Assembly (NCBI RefSeq): GCF_007991635.1
Contig: NZ_BJYS01000001.1
Coordinates: 372,001-436,000, forward strand
Length of the DNA: 64,000 bases
Source: Adhaeribacter aerolatus
GTDB taxonomy: Bacteria; Bacteroidota; Bacteroidia; Cytophagales; Hymenobacteraceae
Direction of reading: 5' to 3'
Position numbers and translations under genes: made by a program. Positions 28,662 through 37,494 of this stretch are shown one piece after another. The notes under the pieces are model-generated. The model had not been told where the DNA came from. It saw only the letters and a program-made list of their open reading frames with translations, and made no database searches. Within the stretch, counting starts at the first letter, position 1. Every line of letters starts with the position of its first letter.

Positions 28662-30317
28662 TTATTTCTTCTGCAAGAGCAAGGCAAACTGCCGGTGCTG
28701 CATTTCGGCTTGCTTTAGTTGCTTCAAAGCCTGCTGAAACTCTTCGTCCTGGTCGTGCAGAATGGGGAAGGAACCCTCCGGGCCAAAAGTATTGCGGGCA
28801 ATGTACGCCTTAATACTGTTCTTGAGCAGCCCTTTGGAACGGCTAAACTCCTGTGCCTTATAATTTATCTTTAAGGCGGTAGCCTCCTGCACCAGTTGCT
28901 GCAGCATTTGGTCGGTTATGGTAAAAGAAGCCCGGAACTGCCGGAAATCCATCTTTTTCAGTTCTTTTTCGTGATCGCGGTAGTAGTTCAGGGCAAATTC
29001 GCGCACCAGGTTTTTGGCATTTAACTGGTTCAGGTAATTGGTTACCAGGGCGGTATCGCGGGCTACAAACACATCGGGCATAATACCGCCGCCACCGTAA
29101 ACAATCCGGCCATTATTGGTTTTGTATTTCAAAGAATCTACAAAGTGAATGCTATCCGGGTGAAAATATTCGCCGCGCTCGTATCGTTTCGAAATATCGA
29201 GTTCGTAATCTTCGGCGCCATTGGCATATGGCTTCTGAATAGAGCGGCCGCTGGGCGTGTAGTACCTGGAAATAGTCAGGCGTAGTTCCGAGCCATCGTT
29301 CAGCGAAATAGGCATTTGCACCAGGCCTTTGCCAAAAGAACGGCGGCCCACAATTAAAGCCCGGTCGTTGTCCTGTAGGGCCCCGGCCAATATTTCTGAA
29401 GCCGAAGCGCTGCCTTCGTCTATTAAAACCACCAGTAAGCCTTCTTCAAACTCACCTTTTACGCGGGCATACGTTTCAGAATCGTATTTAGTGCCTTTGC
29501 CGTTGGTGTATACAATTTTTTTGTTGCCGCTGATAAATTCGTCGGCCATTTTGGTGGCTTTATCCATGTAGCCGCCGGGGTTGCCGCGCAAATCCAGCAC
29601 GAGGCGCTGCATGCCTTCTTTTTTCAGCTTAATTAAAGCAGCTTTAAATTCGTCGTAAGTGTTGGCGGCAAAACGGTTTACTTTAATGTAACCGGTTAAG
29701 TCATCTACCATGTAGCTCACATCTACCGAAACAGTAGGAATACGGTGACGGGCTACTACAAAATTCATTGGGCTTTTCTTGTTCTTGCGAATTACCGTCA
29801 GGTTTACTTTGGTTCCTTTGGGGCCGCGTAGTTTTTCGAAAATATTATGAGTGGTTATGCCTACGCCGGCAATATTCTGGCCATCTACTTTAATTATTTT
29901 ATCGCCGGCCTGCAGGCCAACCGCCGCGGCCGGACCGCCGCTTAAAGGAGCTATTACATGAATGGTATCCCGGAAAATATTGAATTCTACCCCAATGCCT
30001 TCGTAATCGCCTTCGAGGTAAGAACGGGCCATATCCATTTCGGCCGCCGGAATATAGGTGGTATGGGGGTCCAGCTTTTCGAGCATACTCGAAATAGCAA
30101 AATCCGATAAGTCTTCAATATTCACGGAGTCTACGTAATCACGGTCTACGTAACTCAAGATGTCGCGGAATTTAAGATACCCTTTGGCCGTGGCCTGTGC
30201 CCCTTGGGTAGAACCCCGGAAACTGCTCGACCCAATCAGGATACCAGCCGCCAATGCCAAGGCCAGAAAAAAAGGTAATCTTATCTGAAAAGTAGAATTT
30301 GTAGAAGTTTCACCCAT
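28662..30317 (-). CDS. S41-family C-terminal processing peptidase
   Basis: 551 residues. An N-terminal membrane anchor or signal (LPFFLALALAAGILIGSS) is followed by a PDZ domain (about 100-190, YEGIGVEF through AGDKIIKVDGQNI) and the S41 protease domain. The catalytic dyad is S305 (EGSASASEILAGAL) and K330 (RRSFGKGLVQ), 25 residues apart as in Prc/CtpA. A C-terminal region of about 150 residues follows. Periplasmic protease acting on C-termini. It has its own promoter and terminator. Confidence 0.94.
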   Translation of the reverse strand: MGETSTNSTFQIRLPFFLALALAAGILIGSSSFRGSTQGAQATAKGYLKFRDILSYVDRDYVDSVNIEDLSDFAISSMLEKLDPHTTYIPAAEMDMARSYLEGDYEGIGVEFNIFRDTIHVIAPLSGGPAAAVGLQAGDKIIKVDGQNIAGVGITTHNIFEKLRGPKGTKVNLTVIRKNKKSPMNFVVARHRIPTVSVDVSYMVDDLTGYIKVNRFAANTYDEFKAALIKLKKEGMQRLVLDLRGNPGGYMDKATKMADEFISGNKKIVYTNGKGTKYDSETYARVKGEFEEGLLVVLIDEGSASASEILAGALQDNDRALIVGRRSFGKGLVQMPISLNDGSELRLTISRYYTPSGRSIQKPYANGAEDYELDISKRYERGEYFHPDSIHFVDSLKYKTNNGRIVYGGGGIMPDVFVARDTALVTNYLNQLNAKNLVREFALNYYRDHEKELKKMDFRQFRASFTITDQMLQQLVQEATALKINYKAQEFSRSKGLLKNSIKAYIARNTFGPEGSFPILHDQDEEFQQALKQLKQAEMQHRQFALLLQKK

Positions 30318-30370
30318 ATAACCAACATTAGGATTTTTCTCATAAAAAAGCCGAATTAATCAGCTCTTAA

Positions 30371-30378
30371 CAAAGATA
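30371..30378 (-). promoter_or_regulatory. Bacteroidota -7 promoter element for the S41 peptidase gene
   Basis: TATCTTTG on the minus strand, 54 bases upstream of the ATG. A TTG about 22 bases further upstream can serve as the -33 element. Confidence 0.62.
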
Positions 30379-30979
30379 TGTAAAATATAATTATTCCTAA
30401 CAATGAAGGAACAAATTTTTTAATAATTTTTCACACAAAACTAAAACCAAGCTTAAAAGCTTTAAAAACCCGTTTTAGCAATTCCAACCTTCTATCTTTT
30501 CTACCAACAAAATTTATGTATATAAAAATACACATAACATAACTATAGCATTATTAAGTAACATATATTGAATTTATCTACAATCATACTACTCCAGTGA
30601 AGCTTTTATAAATTATTTAATACTTAAAATAGTAAAATATTATAAACAAACTATGTAAAATAATAAATTCGGCTAACCTTTTCGGCTACCTTACCGGGTA
30701 TATACCTTCAACTACGTTTCTGTATTACTTACAACAGGCACCAGTGTTGGTTACAAATATTTAAACCGGCCAGCGGGCTATTTTATTTTAGCTTTAAATT
30801 ATTAATCTGGTATCTAGACTTTTACCTTTATTTCGGCCATCGGGTTTGACCTTAATATATCATTGACCTTTTAAATATTTTTAGTTTTTGGACTGAATTA
30901 ATTTATAGCTAGGTTATTGGCCGGCGCCGGGTTTACGCACAGAACAGTGTGATTCTTACCAAACTAAAAAAATAGTGTT
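30379..30979. other. AT-rich gene-free region, about 600 bases
   Basis: Between the divergent S41 peptidase gene and ruvX. It is strongly AT-rich, with no open frame or RNA recognised beyond the two promoters at its edges. Confidence 0.55.
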
Positions 30980-30987
30980 TACCTTTG
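30980..30987 (+). promoter_or_regulatory. Bacteroidota -7 promoter element for ruvX-def
   Basis: TACCTTTG matches TAnnTTTG. Transcription would begin near 30994, just before the TTG at 31003. This makes the in-frame TTG at 30985, which lies inside the element, an unlikely start. Confidence 0.6.
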
Positions 30988-31002
30988 CAGAAATTTACGG
31001 CA

Positions 31003-31419
31003 TTGGGAAGAATTATCGCCATTGATTACGGGAATAAACGGGTAGGCGTGGCCGTTACGGATCCGCTTAAACTGATTGCTACGCCCCTGGATACGGTGCA
31101 TGCCAAAGATATTATTTCTTTCCTGAAAAAATATGTGGCGCAGGAACCCGTAGAAACCATTGTAGTAGGGATGCCCCGGACCCTGGAAAATACGCCTACC
31201 GATGTAACCAGCGCAGTGGTGGGCTTTGTGCGAAAACTGAAAAAAGAAATTCCCGAAATACCCGTTTTTACCATCGATGAGCGTTTTACTTCCCGGATGG
31301 CTTTTCAGGCCATGCTCGATGGCGGCGTAAAAAAGAAAGACCGCCAGAACAAAGCCACCGTAGATAAAGTAAGTGCTACTATTATTTTGCAATCTTATTT
31401 AGCTCAAAATAACCTATGA
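31003..31419 (+). CDS. ruvX: Putative pre-16S rRNA nuclease / Holliday junction resolvase RuvX (YqgF)
   Basis: RNase H-fold nuclease of the YqgF family, tied to 16S rRNA 5' maturation and, by some, to Holliday junctions. Motifs: IIAIDYGNKRVGVAVTDP with the first catalytic Asp, TIVVGMPRTL, and TIDERFTSRMA with the E, and DK near the end (KATVDKVSATIIL). I start it at TTG 31003 (MGRIIAIDYG, the family's usual start, 138 residues). TTG 30985 would add six residues but falls in the promoter. It overlaps def by 4 bases. Confidence 0.9.
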   Translation: MGRIIAIDYGNKRVGVAVTDPLKLIATPLDTVHAKDIISFLKKYVAQEPVETIVVGMPRTLENTPTDVTSAVVGFVRKLKKEIPEIPVFTIDERFTSRMAFQAMLDGGVKKKDRQNKATVDKVSATIILQSYLAQNNL

Positions 31420-31982
31420 TATACCCGATTGTTGCCTACGGCGACCCGGTTTTAAAAGCCAAAGGCCAAGATATTCCGCAGAATTTTCCGGACCTGCAAA
31501 AGCTAATCGACGACATGTACGAAACCATGTACAATGCGCACGGCGTAGGCCTGGCCGCGCCCCAAATCGGGAAAAGCATCCGGCTGTTTGTCATCGACTC
31601 GGCCCCGTTTGAAGAAGACGAGGAAAAGAAAAAACTCTCTGTTAAAAAAGCGTTTATTAACCCGCAAATAATAAAGGAAGAAGGCGATGAGTGGGCTTTT
31701 GAAGAAGGTTGCTTAAGTATTCCGGGGGTACGCGAAGATGTGTTCCGGCCCGAGCGTGTTACCATCCGCTACCGCGACGAGCAATGGCAGGAACACGAAC
31801 AGGTGTTCGACGGTATGGTGGCCCGTATTATTCAGCACGAGTACGACCACATCGAAGGCATTTTGTTCACCGACCATTTATCGGGCTTTAAAAAACGCCT
31901 GCTCAAAGGCCGACTAACCAAAATAACCAAAGGCGACGTAGACGCCGATTATCGTATGAAATTTCCGGGCGCAAAACGGTAA
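31416..31982 (+). CDS. def: Peptide deformylase
   Basis: 188 residues. Removes the N-formyl group from new proteins in the cytosol. All three metal/active-site motifs are present: GVGLAAPQ (43-50), EEGCLSIPG (C99 metal ligand) and QHEYDH (H141, E142, H145). An acidic insertion FEEDEEKKKL between motifs 1 and 2 is typical of Bacteroidota. Translationally coupled to ruvX by ATGA overlap. Confidence 0.97.
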   Translation: MIYPIVAYGDPVLKAKGQDIPQNFPDLQKLIDDMYETMYNAHGVGLAAPQIGKSIRLFVIDSAPFEEDEEKKKLSVKKAFINPQIIKEEGDEWAFEEGCLSIPGVREDVFRPERVTIRYRDEQWQEHEQVFDGMVARIIQHEYDHIEGILFTDHLSGFKKRLLKGRLTKITKGDVDADYRMKFPGAKR

Positions 31983-32036
31983 TTCTTTTGCGCTGAAAGC
32001 TCATTATTTAATAGGTGAAGGAACACACTCTCCTGT

Positions 32037-32088
32037 TATTCAGGAGGAAACTTTTTGGCAGATAACCAACAAGTTTCCTCCCGGAATA
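32037..32088. repeat. Long imperfect hairpin between def and the cyanophycinase gene
   Basis: TATTC-a-GGAGGAAACTT pairs with AAGTTTCCTCC-cg-GAATA, 16 bp in total with a 17-base loop. It sits between convergent genes and may act as a terminator, or be a copy of a dispersed palindromic element. It has no T-run on either side. Confidence 0.5.
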
Positions 32089-32219
32089 CTTGTATTCCCA
32101 GAATGACAAATGTGAGTATTACAAGCATAAACAAATATTTACCTGAAGTGGCTCATAATATTAAGCAGCATCCTTATTCCTTGCTCCTTTTACCAACATC
32201 CAACTACTAACAGCCAAAT

Positions 32220-33029
32220 CTAAAACACTTTAGCCGGCTCGTACTTAATCTTTTTGTTTTTCAGGCAATATTGATGGCCCTCTACTAACAAGTGCATCAC
32301 CAGGTGCTCTACAGCAATAGGCAAACCAGGTGCTACTTCGTGGATGTTCGAATATTTAATTTCGGCGCCATCGATGATGGTAACCACCCCAATCCCGAAA
32401 ACTTCTACCAAATTACCTTCCCGGATAATGACGCCCGTTTCTTCGCCGAGGCCAATGCCAATATATTCCGGATGCTGCGATACCGCAATCGATAAACGGC
32501 CAAAACGGCCACGTTCGGTAAAATGGGTATCGATGTAAACTTTTTTTATAAACGACAAGCCGGCACTGGTTTTGGTCCGGCCTTTTTCCAAAGAGTAAGG
32601 GCCATAACCTTCGTAAATCATTCTATCCGACATAGCCGCCGACCCGGCGCTCGTACCCGCAATTATTAAATCTTCGTGCATGTATCGCTCTTTCATGAGC
32701 TTGTGCACCTGGGTATCCTTCAGAAACTTTAAAATACGCCGCTGGTCGCCGCCGGTAAAGAAAATAACATCGGCGTTTTTAATCCGGTGCAGATAATCAG
32801 GCTGGTCGGCTTCATTTTCTTCGTCGATGTGCATATACCGGACGTTAGGTTGCCCCAGTTCTTCAAAAGCCTCTACATACGCCAGCCCTGACTCATGCGG
32901 TTCCGGGGCTGCTGTGGTTATCACCTCTATAGCGGCTTTGCCGTGGCAATGCTCCGAGTGAATCAGTTTTAGCAGCACATCGTCGCCGCCGCCGCCCAGG
33001 GCTATGAGGGTACCTTTGGGTTTATTCAT
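32220..33029 (-). CDS. Cyanophycinase (peptidase family S51)
   Basis: 269 residues. Hydrolyses multi-L-arginyl-poly-L-aspartate to beta-Asp-Arg dipeptides in the family. Marks are the FFTGGDQRRIL segment, the nucleophile motif GTSAGSAAM (S127), and THFTERGRFGRLS with the conserved histidine. It is a cytosolic CphB-type size with no signal peptide. No cyanophycin synthetase is in the window, so it might act on scavenged polymer or a related beta-aspartyl substrate. Confidence 0.9.
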   Translation of the reverse strand: MNKPKGTLIALGGGGDDVLLKLIHSEHCHGKAAIEVITTAAPEPHESGLAYVEAFEELGQPNVRYMHIDEENEADQPDYLHRIKNADVIFFTGGDQRRILKFLKDTQVHKLMKERYMHEDLIIAGTSAGSAAMSDRMIYEGYGPYSLEKGRTKTSAGLSFIKKVYIDTHFTERGRFGRLSIAVSQHPEYIGIGLGEETGVIIREGNLVEVFGIGVVTIIDGAEIKYSNIHEVAPGLPIAVEHLVMHLLVEGHQYCLKNKKIKYEPAKVF

Positions 33030-33120
33030 GCTTTAATATTAATGATTCTTTTGGCGTAATACTTTTTTACCGGCTGTCAAAATCTTATAACATTTTGGCA
33101 GGATGCTGTAACACGAACCT

Positions 33121-33128
33121 GTACGTAC
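33121..33128 (+). promoter_or_regulatory. Palindrome in the copA promoter spacer
   Basis: GTACGTAC is a perfect 8-bp palindrome located 5 bases upstream of the -7 element, that is, in the spacer where MerR-type regulators bind. It may be an operator for a metal-responsive regulator; no regulator gene is adjacent. Confidence 0.3.
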
Positions 33129-33133
33129 GAGAC

Positions 33134-33141
33134 TATCTTTG
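33134..33141 (+). promoter_or_regulatory. Bacteroidota -7 promoter element for copA
   Basis: TATCTTTG matches TAnnTTTG. Transcription would start near 33148, about 20 bases before ATG 33170, which favours that start over the TTG at 33095. Confidence 0.6.
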
Positions 33142-33169
33142 TAAAAGTAAAAAAAGAGAGAAAAATAAG

Positions 33170-35416
33170 ATGGAAACTGCCGATATAGAAACTGCCAGCA
33201 CCGTTAAATCCACTTTCCCGATAGGCGGCATGACTTGTGCCTCCTGTGCGGTAAGCGTAGAATCGATGCTGAAATCCCAGCCGGGGGTGCTGGACGCCAA
33301 CGTGAGTTACCCCAACCGATCCGCCGAAGTAACTTACCAGCCAGACCGGATTAATTTAAAGAACATGCAGCAAGTGGTGAGCCAGATTGGTTACGAACTG
33401 CTGCCCGACACCGCCAATGCGGCCGCCGAACTGGAAGAGACCGAAAGAAAACACTACCAGAAAATAAAGTCCAGAACCATTGCGGCCTTTATTTTAACGC
33501 TGCCCGTGGTAGTCATTGGTATGTTCTTTCACCACGGTTTTCCGGGTTCTAACTTAATTATGCTGGTGCTCACAGGCCTGGTAATATTCTGGTTCGGCCG
33601 CGATTTCTTCAGCAGTGGGTTTAAGAAAGCCCGCCATTTATCGGCGAATATGGATACGCTGGTAGCGCTGAGTACCGGGGTGGCTTTCCTGTTCAGTGCT
33701 TTTAATACGCTTTACCCGGAATATATGCTTAGCCGGGGTTTAACGCCGCAGGTATATTTTGAGTCGGCGGCAGCTATTATTGCCTTTATTCTGACGGGTA
33801 AATTAATGGAAGAACGGGCCCGGGTGAGCACGTCGGCGGCCCTGAAAAAATTAATTGGCCTGCAACCCAAAACCGTGCGGGTGTTGCGCGAGGATGACAC
33901 CGAGGCGGAAATACCGGTAGAACAGGTACAACCGCAGGATCGCATTCGCATCCGACCCGGCGAAAAAATACCCGTAGATGGCGTGATACATTTCGGCGAA
34001 TCTTTCGTGGACGAAAGCATGATTACCGGCGAACCCGTAGCCCAACCTAAAAAGCCGGGGGCCAAAGTTTTTGCCGGTACCGTAAACCAGAAAGGCAGTT
34101 TTGAGCTGCTGGCCCAGAAAACCGGCAGCCAGACTTTGCTGGCTCAGATTATTAAAACCGTACAGCAGGCCCAGGCCAGTAAACCGCCGGTGCAAAAGCT
34201 GGTAGATAAAATTGCCGGCATATTTGTGCCGGTGGTCATTCTAATTGCACTCGTTAGCTTTGCCGCTTGGTATTTTTCGGGCGTAGAAAATAACCTGACT
34301 TACGCCCTGCAAGCCATGATTACGGTGTTAATTATTGCCTGTCCGTGTGCCTTGGGTCTGGCTACGCCTACCGCCATTATGGTAGCCGTTGGTAAAGGCG
34401 CCGAAAATGGCATATTAATTAAAGACGCGCAAAGCCTGGAAACCGCTCATAAAGCCACCGCGATTGTACTGGATAAAACCGGCACCCTTACCAAAGGTCA
34501 GCCCGAAGCACAGGAGATTATCTGGGCGCAGCCTGGCCTGGATGAAGGAAAAATTAAAGGTATTATGCTGGCCATGGAAAAACAATCGGAACACCCGCTG
34601 GCCGATGCCATTATCCGGAAATTAGAAGCCGAAGACGCGAAGCCGGTACCCGTAGAAAAATTCGAAAGCCTTACCGGCAAAGGCGTTCGGGCCGTTTTCG
34701 CCGGCGAAGTCTATTACATTGGTAATCGCCAATTAATGCGGGAAGCTGGCGTGGCGCTACCGGCAGCGCAGCTAAAAATAGCCGAAGAACAAGCTGCCCT
34801 GGCGAAAACAGTAATCTATATGGGCCAGGCGACACAATTAGTGGCTATGATTCCGGTTACCGACCCGATAAAAGAGACCTCGGCGGAAGCGGTTAAAGCG
34901 CTGCAGGCATTAAATCTGCAAGTGCATCTGCTCACCGGCGATAACGTGCAAACGGCGCAATCTATTGGCAAACAGGTAAATATTACCCACGTTACTGCCG
35001 AAGTATTGCCTACCGAAAAAGCCGCCTATGTGCAACAGCTACAAGCCCAGGGCCACGTAGTAGCCATGGTTGGCGACGGCATAAACGACTCCCCGGCCCT
35101 GGCGCAAGCCGATGTTGGATTGGCCATGGGCAAAGGTACCGATATTGCCATGGAATCGGCCGACATGACGTTGATGCAATCAGACCTGCGGCATATTTTA
35201 ACGGCCATTCGCCTGTCGCACGCTACCGTACGCACCATCCGCCAGAATTTATTCTGGGCCTTTATTTATAACGTAATCGGTATTCCCGTTGCGGCCGGGC
35301 TTTTATACCCGTTCTTCGGCTTTTTACTAAGTCCCATGCTGGCAGGCGCGGCTATGGCTTTAAGTTCGGTTTCGGTGGTAACCAATAGCCTGCGCTTACG
35401 GAATGCCAAGTTGTAA
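33170..35416 (+). CDS. copA: Copper-exporting P1B-type ATPase CopA
   Basis: 748 residues from ATG 33170; the longer frame from TTG 33095 would begin upstream of the probable promoter. One N-terminal HMA domain with GGMTCASC (C23, C26), eight membrane segments, the transport-site motif C391-P-C393 (IACPCALGLATPT), phosphorylation motif DKTGTLTKG (D435), SEHPLADAI and GDGINDSPALAQADVGLAMG. Pumps Cu(I) out of the cytosol. A small HMA protein follows 246 bases downstream, with a MITE-like repeat between. Confidence 0.95.
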   Translation: METADIETASTVKSTFPIGGMTCASCAVSVESMLKSQPGVLDANVSYPNRSAEVTYQPDRINLKNMQQVVSQIGYELLPDTANAAAELEETERKHYQKIKSRTIAAFILTLPVVVIGMFFHHGFPGSNLIMLVLTGLVIFWFGRDFFSSGFKKARHLSANMDTLVALSTGVAFLFSAFNTLYPEYMLSRGLTPQVYFESAAAIIAFILTGKLMEERARVSTSAALKKLIGLQPKTVRVLREDDTEAEIPVEQVQPQDRIRIRPGEKIPVDGVIHFGESFVDESMITGEPVAQPKKPGAKVFAGTVNQKGSFELLAQKTGSQTLLAQIIKTVQQAQASKPPVQKLVDKIAGIFVPVVILIALVSFAAWYFSGVENNLTYALQAMITVLIIACPCALGLATPTAIMVAVGKGAENGILIKDAQSLETAHKATAIVLDKTGTLTKGQPEAQEIIWAQPGLDEGKIKGIMLAMEKQSEHPLADAIIRKLEAEDAKPVPVEKFESLTGKGVRAVFAGEVYYIGNRQLMREAGVALPAAQLKIAEEQAALAKTVIYMGQATQLVAMIPVTDPIKETSAEAVKALQALNLQVHLLTGDNVQTAQSIGKQVNITHVTAEVLPTEKAAYVQQLQAQGHVVAMVGDGINDSPALAQADVGLAMGKGTDIAMESADMTLMQSDLRHILTAIRLSHATVRTIRQNLFWAFIYNVIGIPVAAGLLYPFFGFLLSPMLAGAAMALSSVSVVTNSLRLRNAKL

Positions 35417-35423
35417 AAGCGCT

Positions 35424-35550
35424 CTATAGCGTGGAAGTTACTTCCGCGCCTAGCCAAAAATACATTACTTATGATGTTACTGTTGGAATGGAAAGGAATA
35501 CTTCAAAAAAGAAATATCAAGAAGTCACGGAAGTAACTTCCGCGCCATAG
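35424..35550. mobile_element. MITE-like element of about 127 bp between copA and the HMA gene
   Basis: The ends are inverted repeats: 35424-35450 and 35524-35550 match at 23 of 27 positions after inversion, with outer ends CTAT and ATAG. Each arm carries a near-palindrome at its centre, GGAAGTTACTTCC on the left and its reverse complement GGAAGTAACTTCC on the right. No open frame inside. No target duplication is evident. Confidence 0.55.
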
Positions 35551-35662
35551 TGGGGGCCATGATAGGGCCAAAGTAGAATTAAGGCGGCAACATACGAAAA
35601 TCGAAGAATCAAACTTTATCAGAACCAATCGTTAAATAAATTTAAAACAAATAATTTTTATC

Positions 35663-35899
35663 ATGAAAACGCTAAAATTTAAAACCAACATAAACTGCGG
35701 CGGCTGTATTGCCAATGCCAAACCTTACCTCGATGCCGTTGAAAATGTGCAGGAATGGCACGTAGACACGAATAATCCGGATAAAATACTAACGGTGAAA
35801 GGTGAAGCCGTGAGCGCGGAGCAAGTAATCGAAAAGGTAAAGAAAGCCGGCTATAACATAGAAGAGAAAAAAAGCTTGCTCGGTGGCCTTTTCGGGTAA
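35663..35899 (+). CDS. Small heavy-metal-associated (HMA) protein, CopZ-like
   Basis: 78 residues with the ferredoxin-like HMA fold. The metal site is NCGGC (C12, C15), in place of the more common MTCxxC, and the core KILTVKGEAVSAEQVIEKVKKAGY is normal. It probably carries Cu(I) in the cytosol to CopA encoded upstream. The unusual CGGC sequence and lack of the MT pair mean another metal is possible. Confidence 0.85.
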   Translation: MKTLKFKTNINCGGCIANAKPYLDAVENVQEWHVDTNNPDKILTVKGEAVSAEQVIEKVKKAGYNIEEKKSLLGGLFG

Positions 35900-36002
35900 G
35901 TGAATTAAACCCAACGGCAGCGCTACGGAGTATAAGCAGGTATTTATGCCGTAGCCGCCGTCTGGTTTTAAACTATGGCGGTATATTTTAAAATTACAGC
36001 CC

Positions 36003-37337
36003 ATGATTATAGAACAATTTGAAGATAAAGGTCTGGCTCATTATTCTTATACCATTATGAGTGAGGGCCAGATTGCTATTGTAGACCCGGCCCGCGACCC
36101 GCAACCTTATTACGAGTACGCCAACCTGCACGACTCCCGTATTGTAGCCGTTATCGAAACCCATCCGCACGCCGACTTTGTGAGCAGCCACTACGAAATT
36201 AGCACCACCAAAGAAGCCCCTATTTACACCAGCAAATTAACCAAAGCAACTTATCCGCATAAAACCTTCGACGATGGTGATTCATTTAAACTCGGCGACA
36301 TTACCTTACACGCTCTCAATACGCCCGGCCATTCGTCGGATAGTATTTCGGTACTGGCTAAAGATGAAACCAGCAAAGCTTACGCTTTATTTTCGGGTGA
36401 TACGTTGTTTGTGGGGGATGTAGGCCGGCCGGATTTACGGGAAGATAAAGAAAAGCCCGAGACTTCCCGCGAATCCCTGGCCCGGGCTCTTTATCATACT
36501 ACCCGGAATAAATTAATGGATTTACCTGATGAGGTTATTTTGTACCCGACTCATGGCGCCGGTTCGTTGTGCGGCAAAGCCATCAGCAGCAATCCTAGCA
36601 GCACCCTGGGCGTAGAAAAACAAACCAATCCGGCCCTGAAAGAAATGTCGGAAGAGGAATTTGTTCAGTATTTACTGGCGGAGCAGCCTTTTATACCAGC
36701 GTATTTTGTTTACGATGTAGCCTTAAACAGAAAAGGCGCACCCGACTTTAAAGCCAGTGTTCGCTCGGTGCCACTTCTGCCGCCCGATTATACCTTAGAA
36801 AAAGGGGCGCTTGTGATTGATACGCGACCAGCCCCCGATTTTAAAGAAAATCATGTACCAGGGGCCATAAACTTGCCAAACGAAACAAAATTTGAAACCT
36901 GGCTGGGCACACTGGTAAGACCCAACGAGCTATTTTACCTGGTAGCGGCCGATGAAGCAACCCAAAAAGAAGTAATTTGTAAAGCCGCCAAAATTGGCTA
37001 CGAAACCAGCATTGCCGGTGCGCTGGTAAACCCCAACTGCGCCACTGAAGCCAGTGCCGTCACCAATCTCAACGACTTCCGCCAATATCCCGAGCGGTTT
37101 ACCATTGTAGATGTGCGCAACCCCGATGAAGTAAAAGCCCAAAAGCCCTTTCCGCAGAGTTTGGCTATTCCTTTGCCAGAATTACGCGATCGGTACCAAG
37201 AGATTCCGACAAATAAACCAATTATGGTACATTGTGCCAGCGGGTACCGTTCAGCGGCCGGCAGCAGCCTGTTGGCTCGTAAAATCCGCAACCTACCTGT
37301 GTACGATCTTGGGGAGACAATTCAGGAGTATATTTGA
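36003..37337 (+). CDS. Metallo-beta-lactamase fold protein with two rhodanese domains
   Basis: 444 residues. The metallo-hydrolase domain (about 1-240) has THPHADF (H54, H56, D58, with F59 at the usual second-metal His position), GHSSDSI, FSGDTLFVGDVGRPDL and TLYPTHGAG-type segments, like persulfide dioxygenases. A first rhodanese domain (about 250-345) lacks the active cysteine. The second (about 350-444) keeps it: MVHCASGYRSA, C411. Probably oxidises or transfers persulfide sulfur. It follows the HMA gene by 103 bases. Confidence 0.88.
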   Translation: MIIEQFEDKGLAHYSYTIMSEGQIAIVDPARDPQPYYEYANLHDSRIVAVIETHPHADFVSSHYEISTTKEAPIYTSKLTKATYPHKTFDDGDSFKLGDITLHALNTPGHSSDSISVLAKDETSKAYALFSGDTLFVGDVGRPDLREDKEKPETSRESLARALYHTTRNKLMDLPDEVILYPTHGAGSLCGKAISSNPSSTLGVEKQTNPALKEMSEEEFVQYLLAEQPFIPAYFVYDVALNRKGAPDFKASVRSVPLLPPDYTLEKGALVIDTRPAPDFKENHVPGAINLPNETKFETWLGTLVRPNELFYLVAADEATQKEVICKAAKIGYETSIAGALVNPNCATEASAVTNLNDFRQYPERFTIVDVRNPDEVKAQKPFPQSLAIPLPELRDRYQEIPTNKPIMVHCASGYRSAAGSSLLARKIRNLPVYDLGETIQEYI

Positions 37338-37345
37338 AATTTTTA

Positions 37346-37395
37346 TTTAAATACAAATGCGTTATTTATAAATAAATAACGCATTTGTATTTAAA
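37346..37395 (+). terminator. Long perfect hairpin after the MBL-rhodanese gene
   Basis: A perfect 23-bp AT-rich stem (37346-37368 with 37373-37395) and 4-base loop begins 9 bases after the stop codon. It lies upstream of pntA and separates the two transcription units. Confidence 0.7.
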
Positions 37396-37494
37396 AGTCT
37401 TTAGTATTTCTAAATACTTGCTGTTCAAATTACAATATTTACTTAACTTGAGGCCGAAATAATCATTAACTGATATTATTAAACCACAAGTGCC

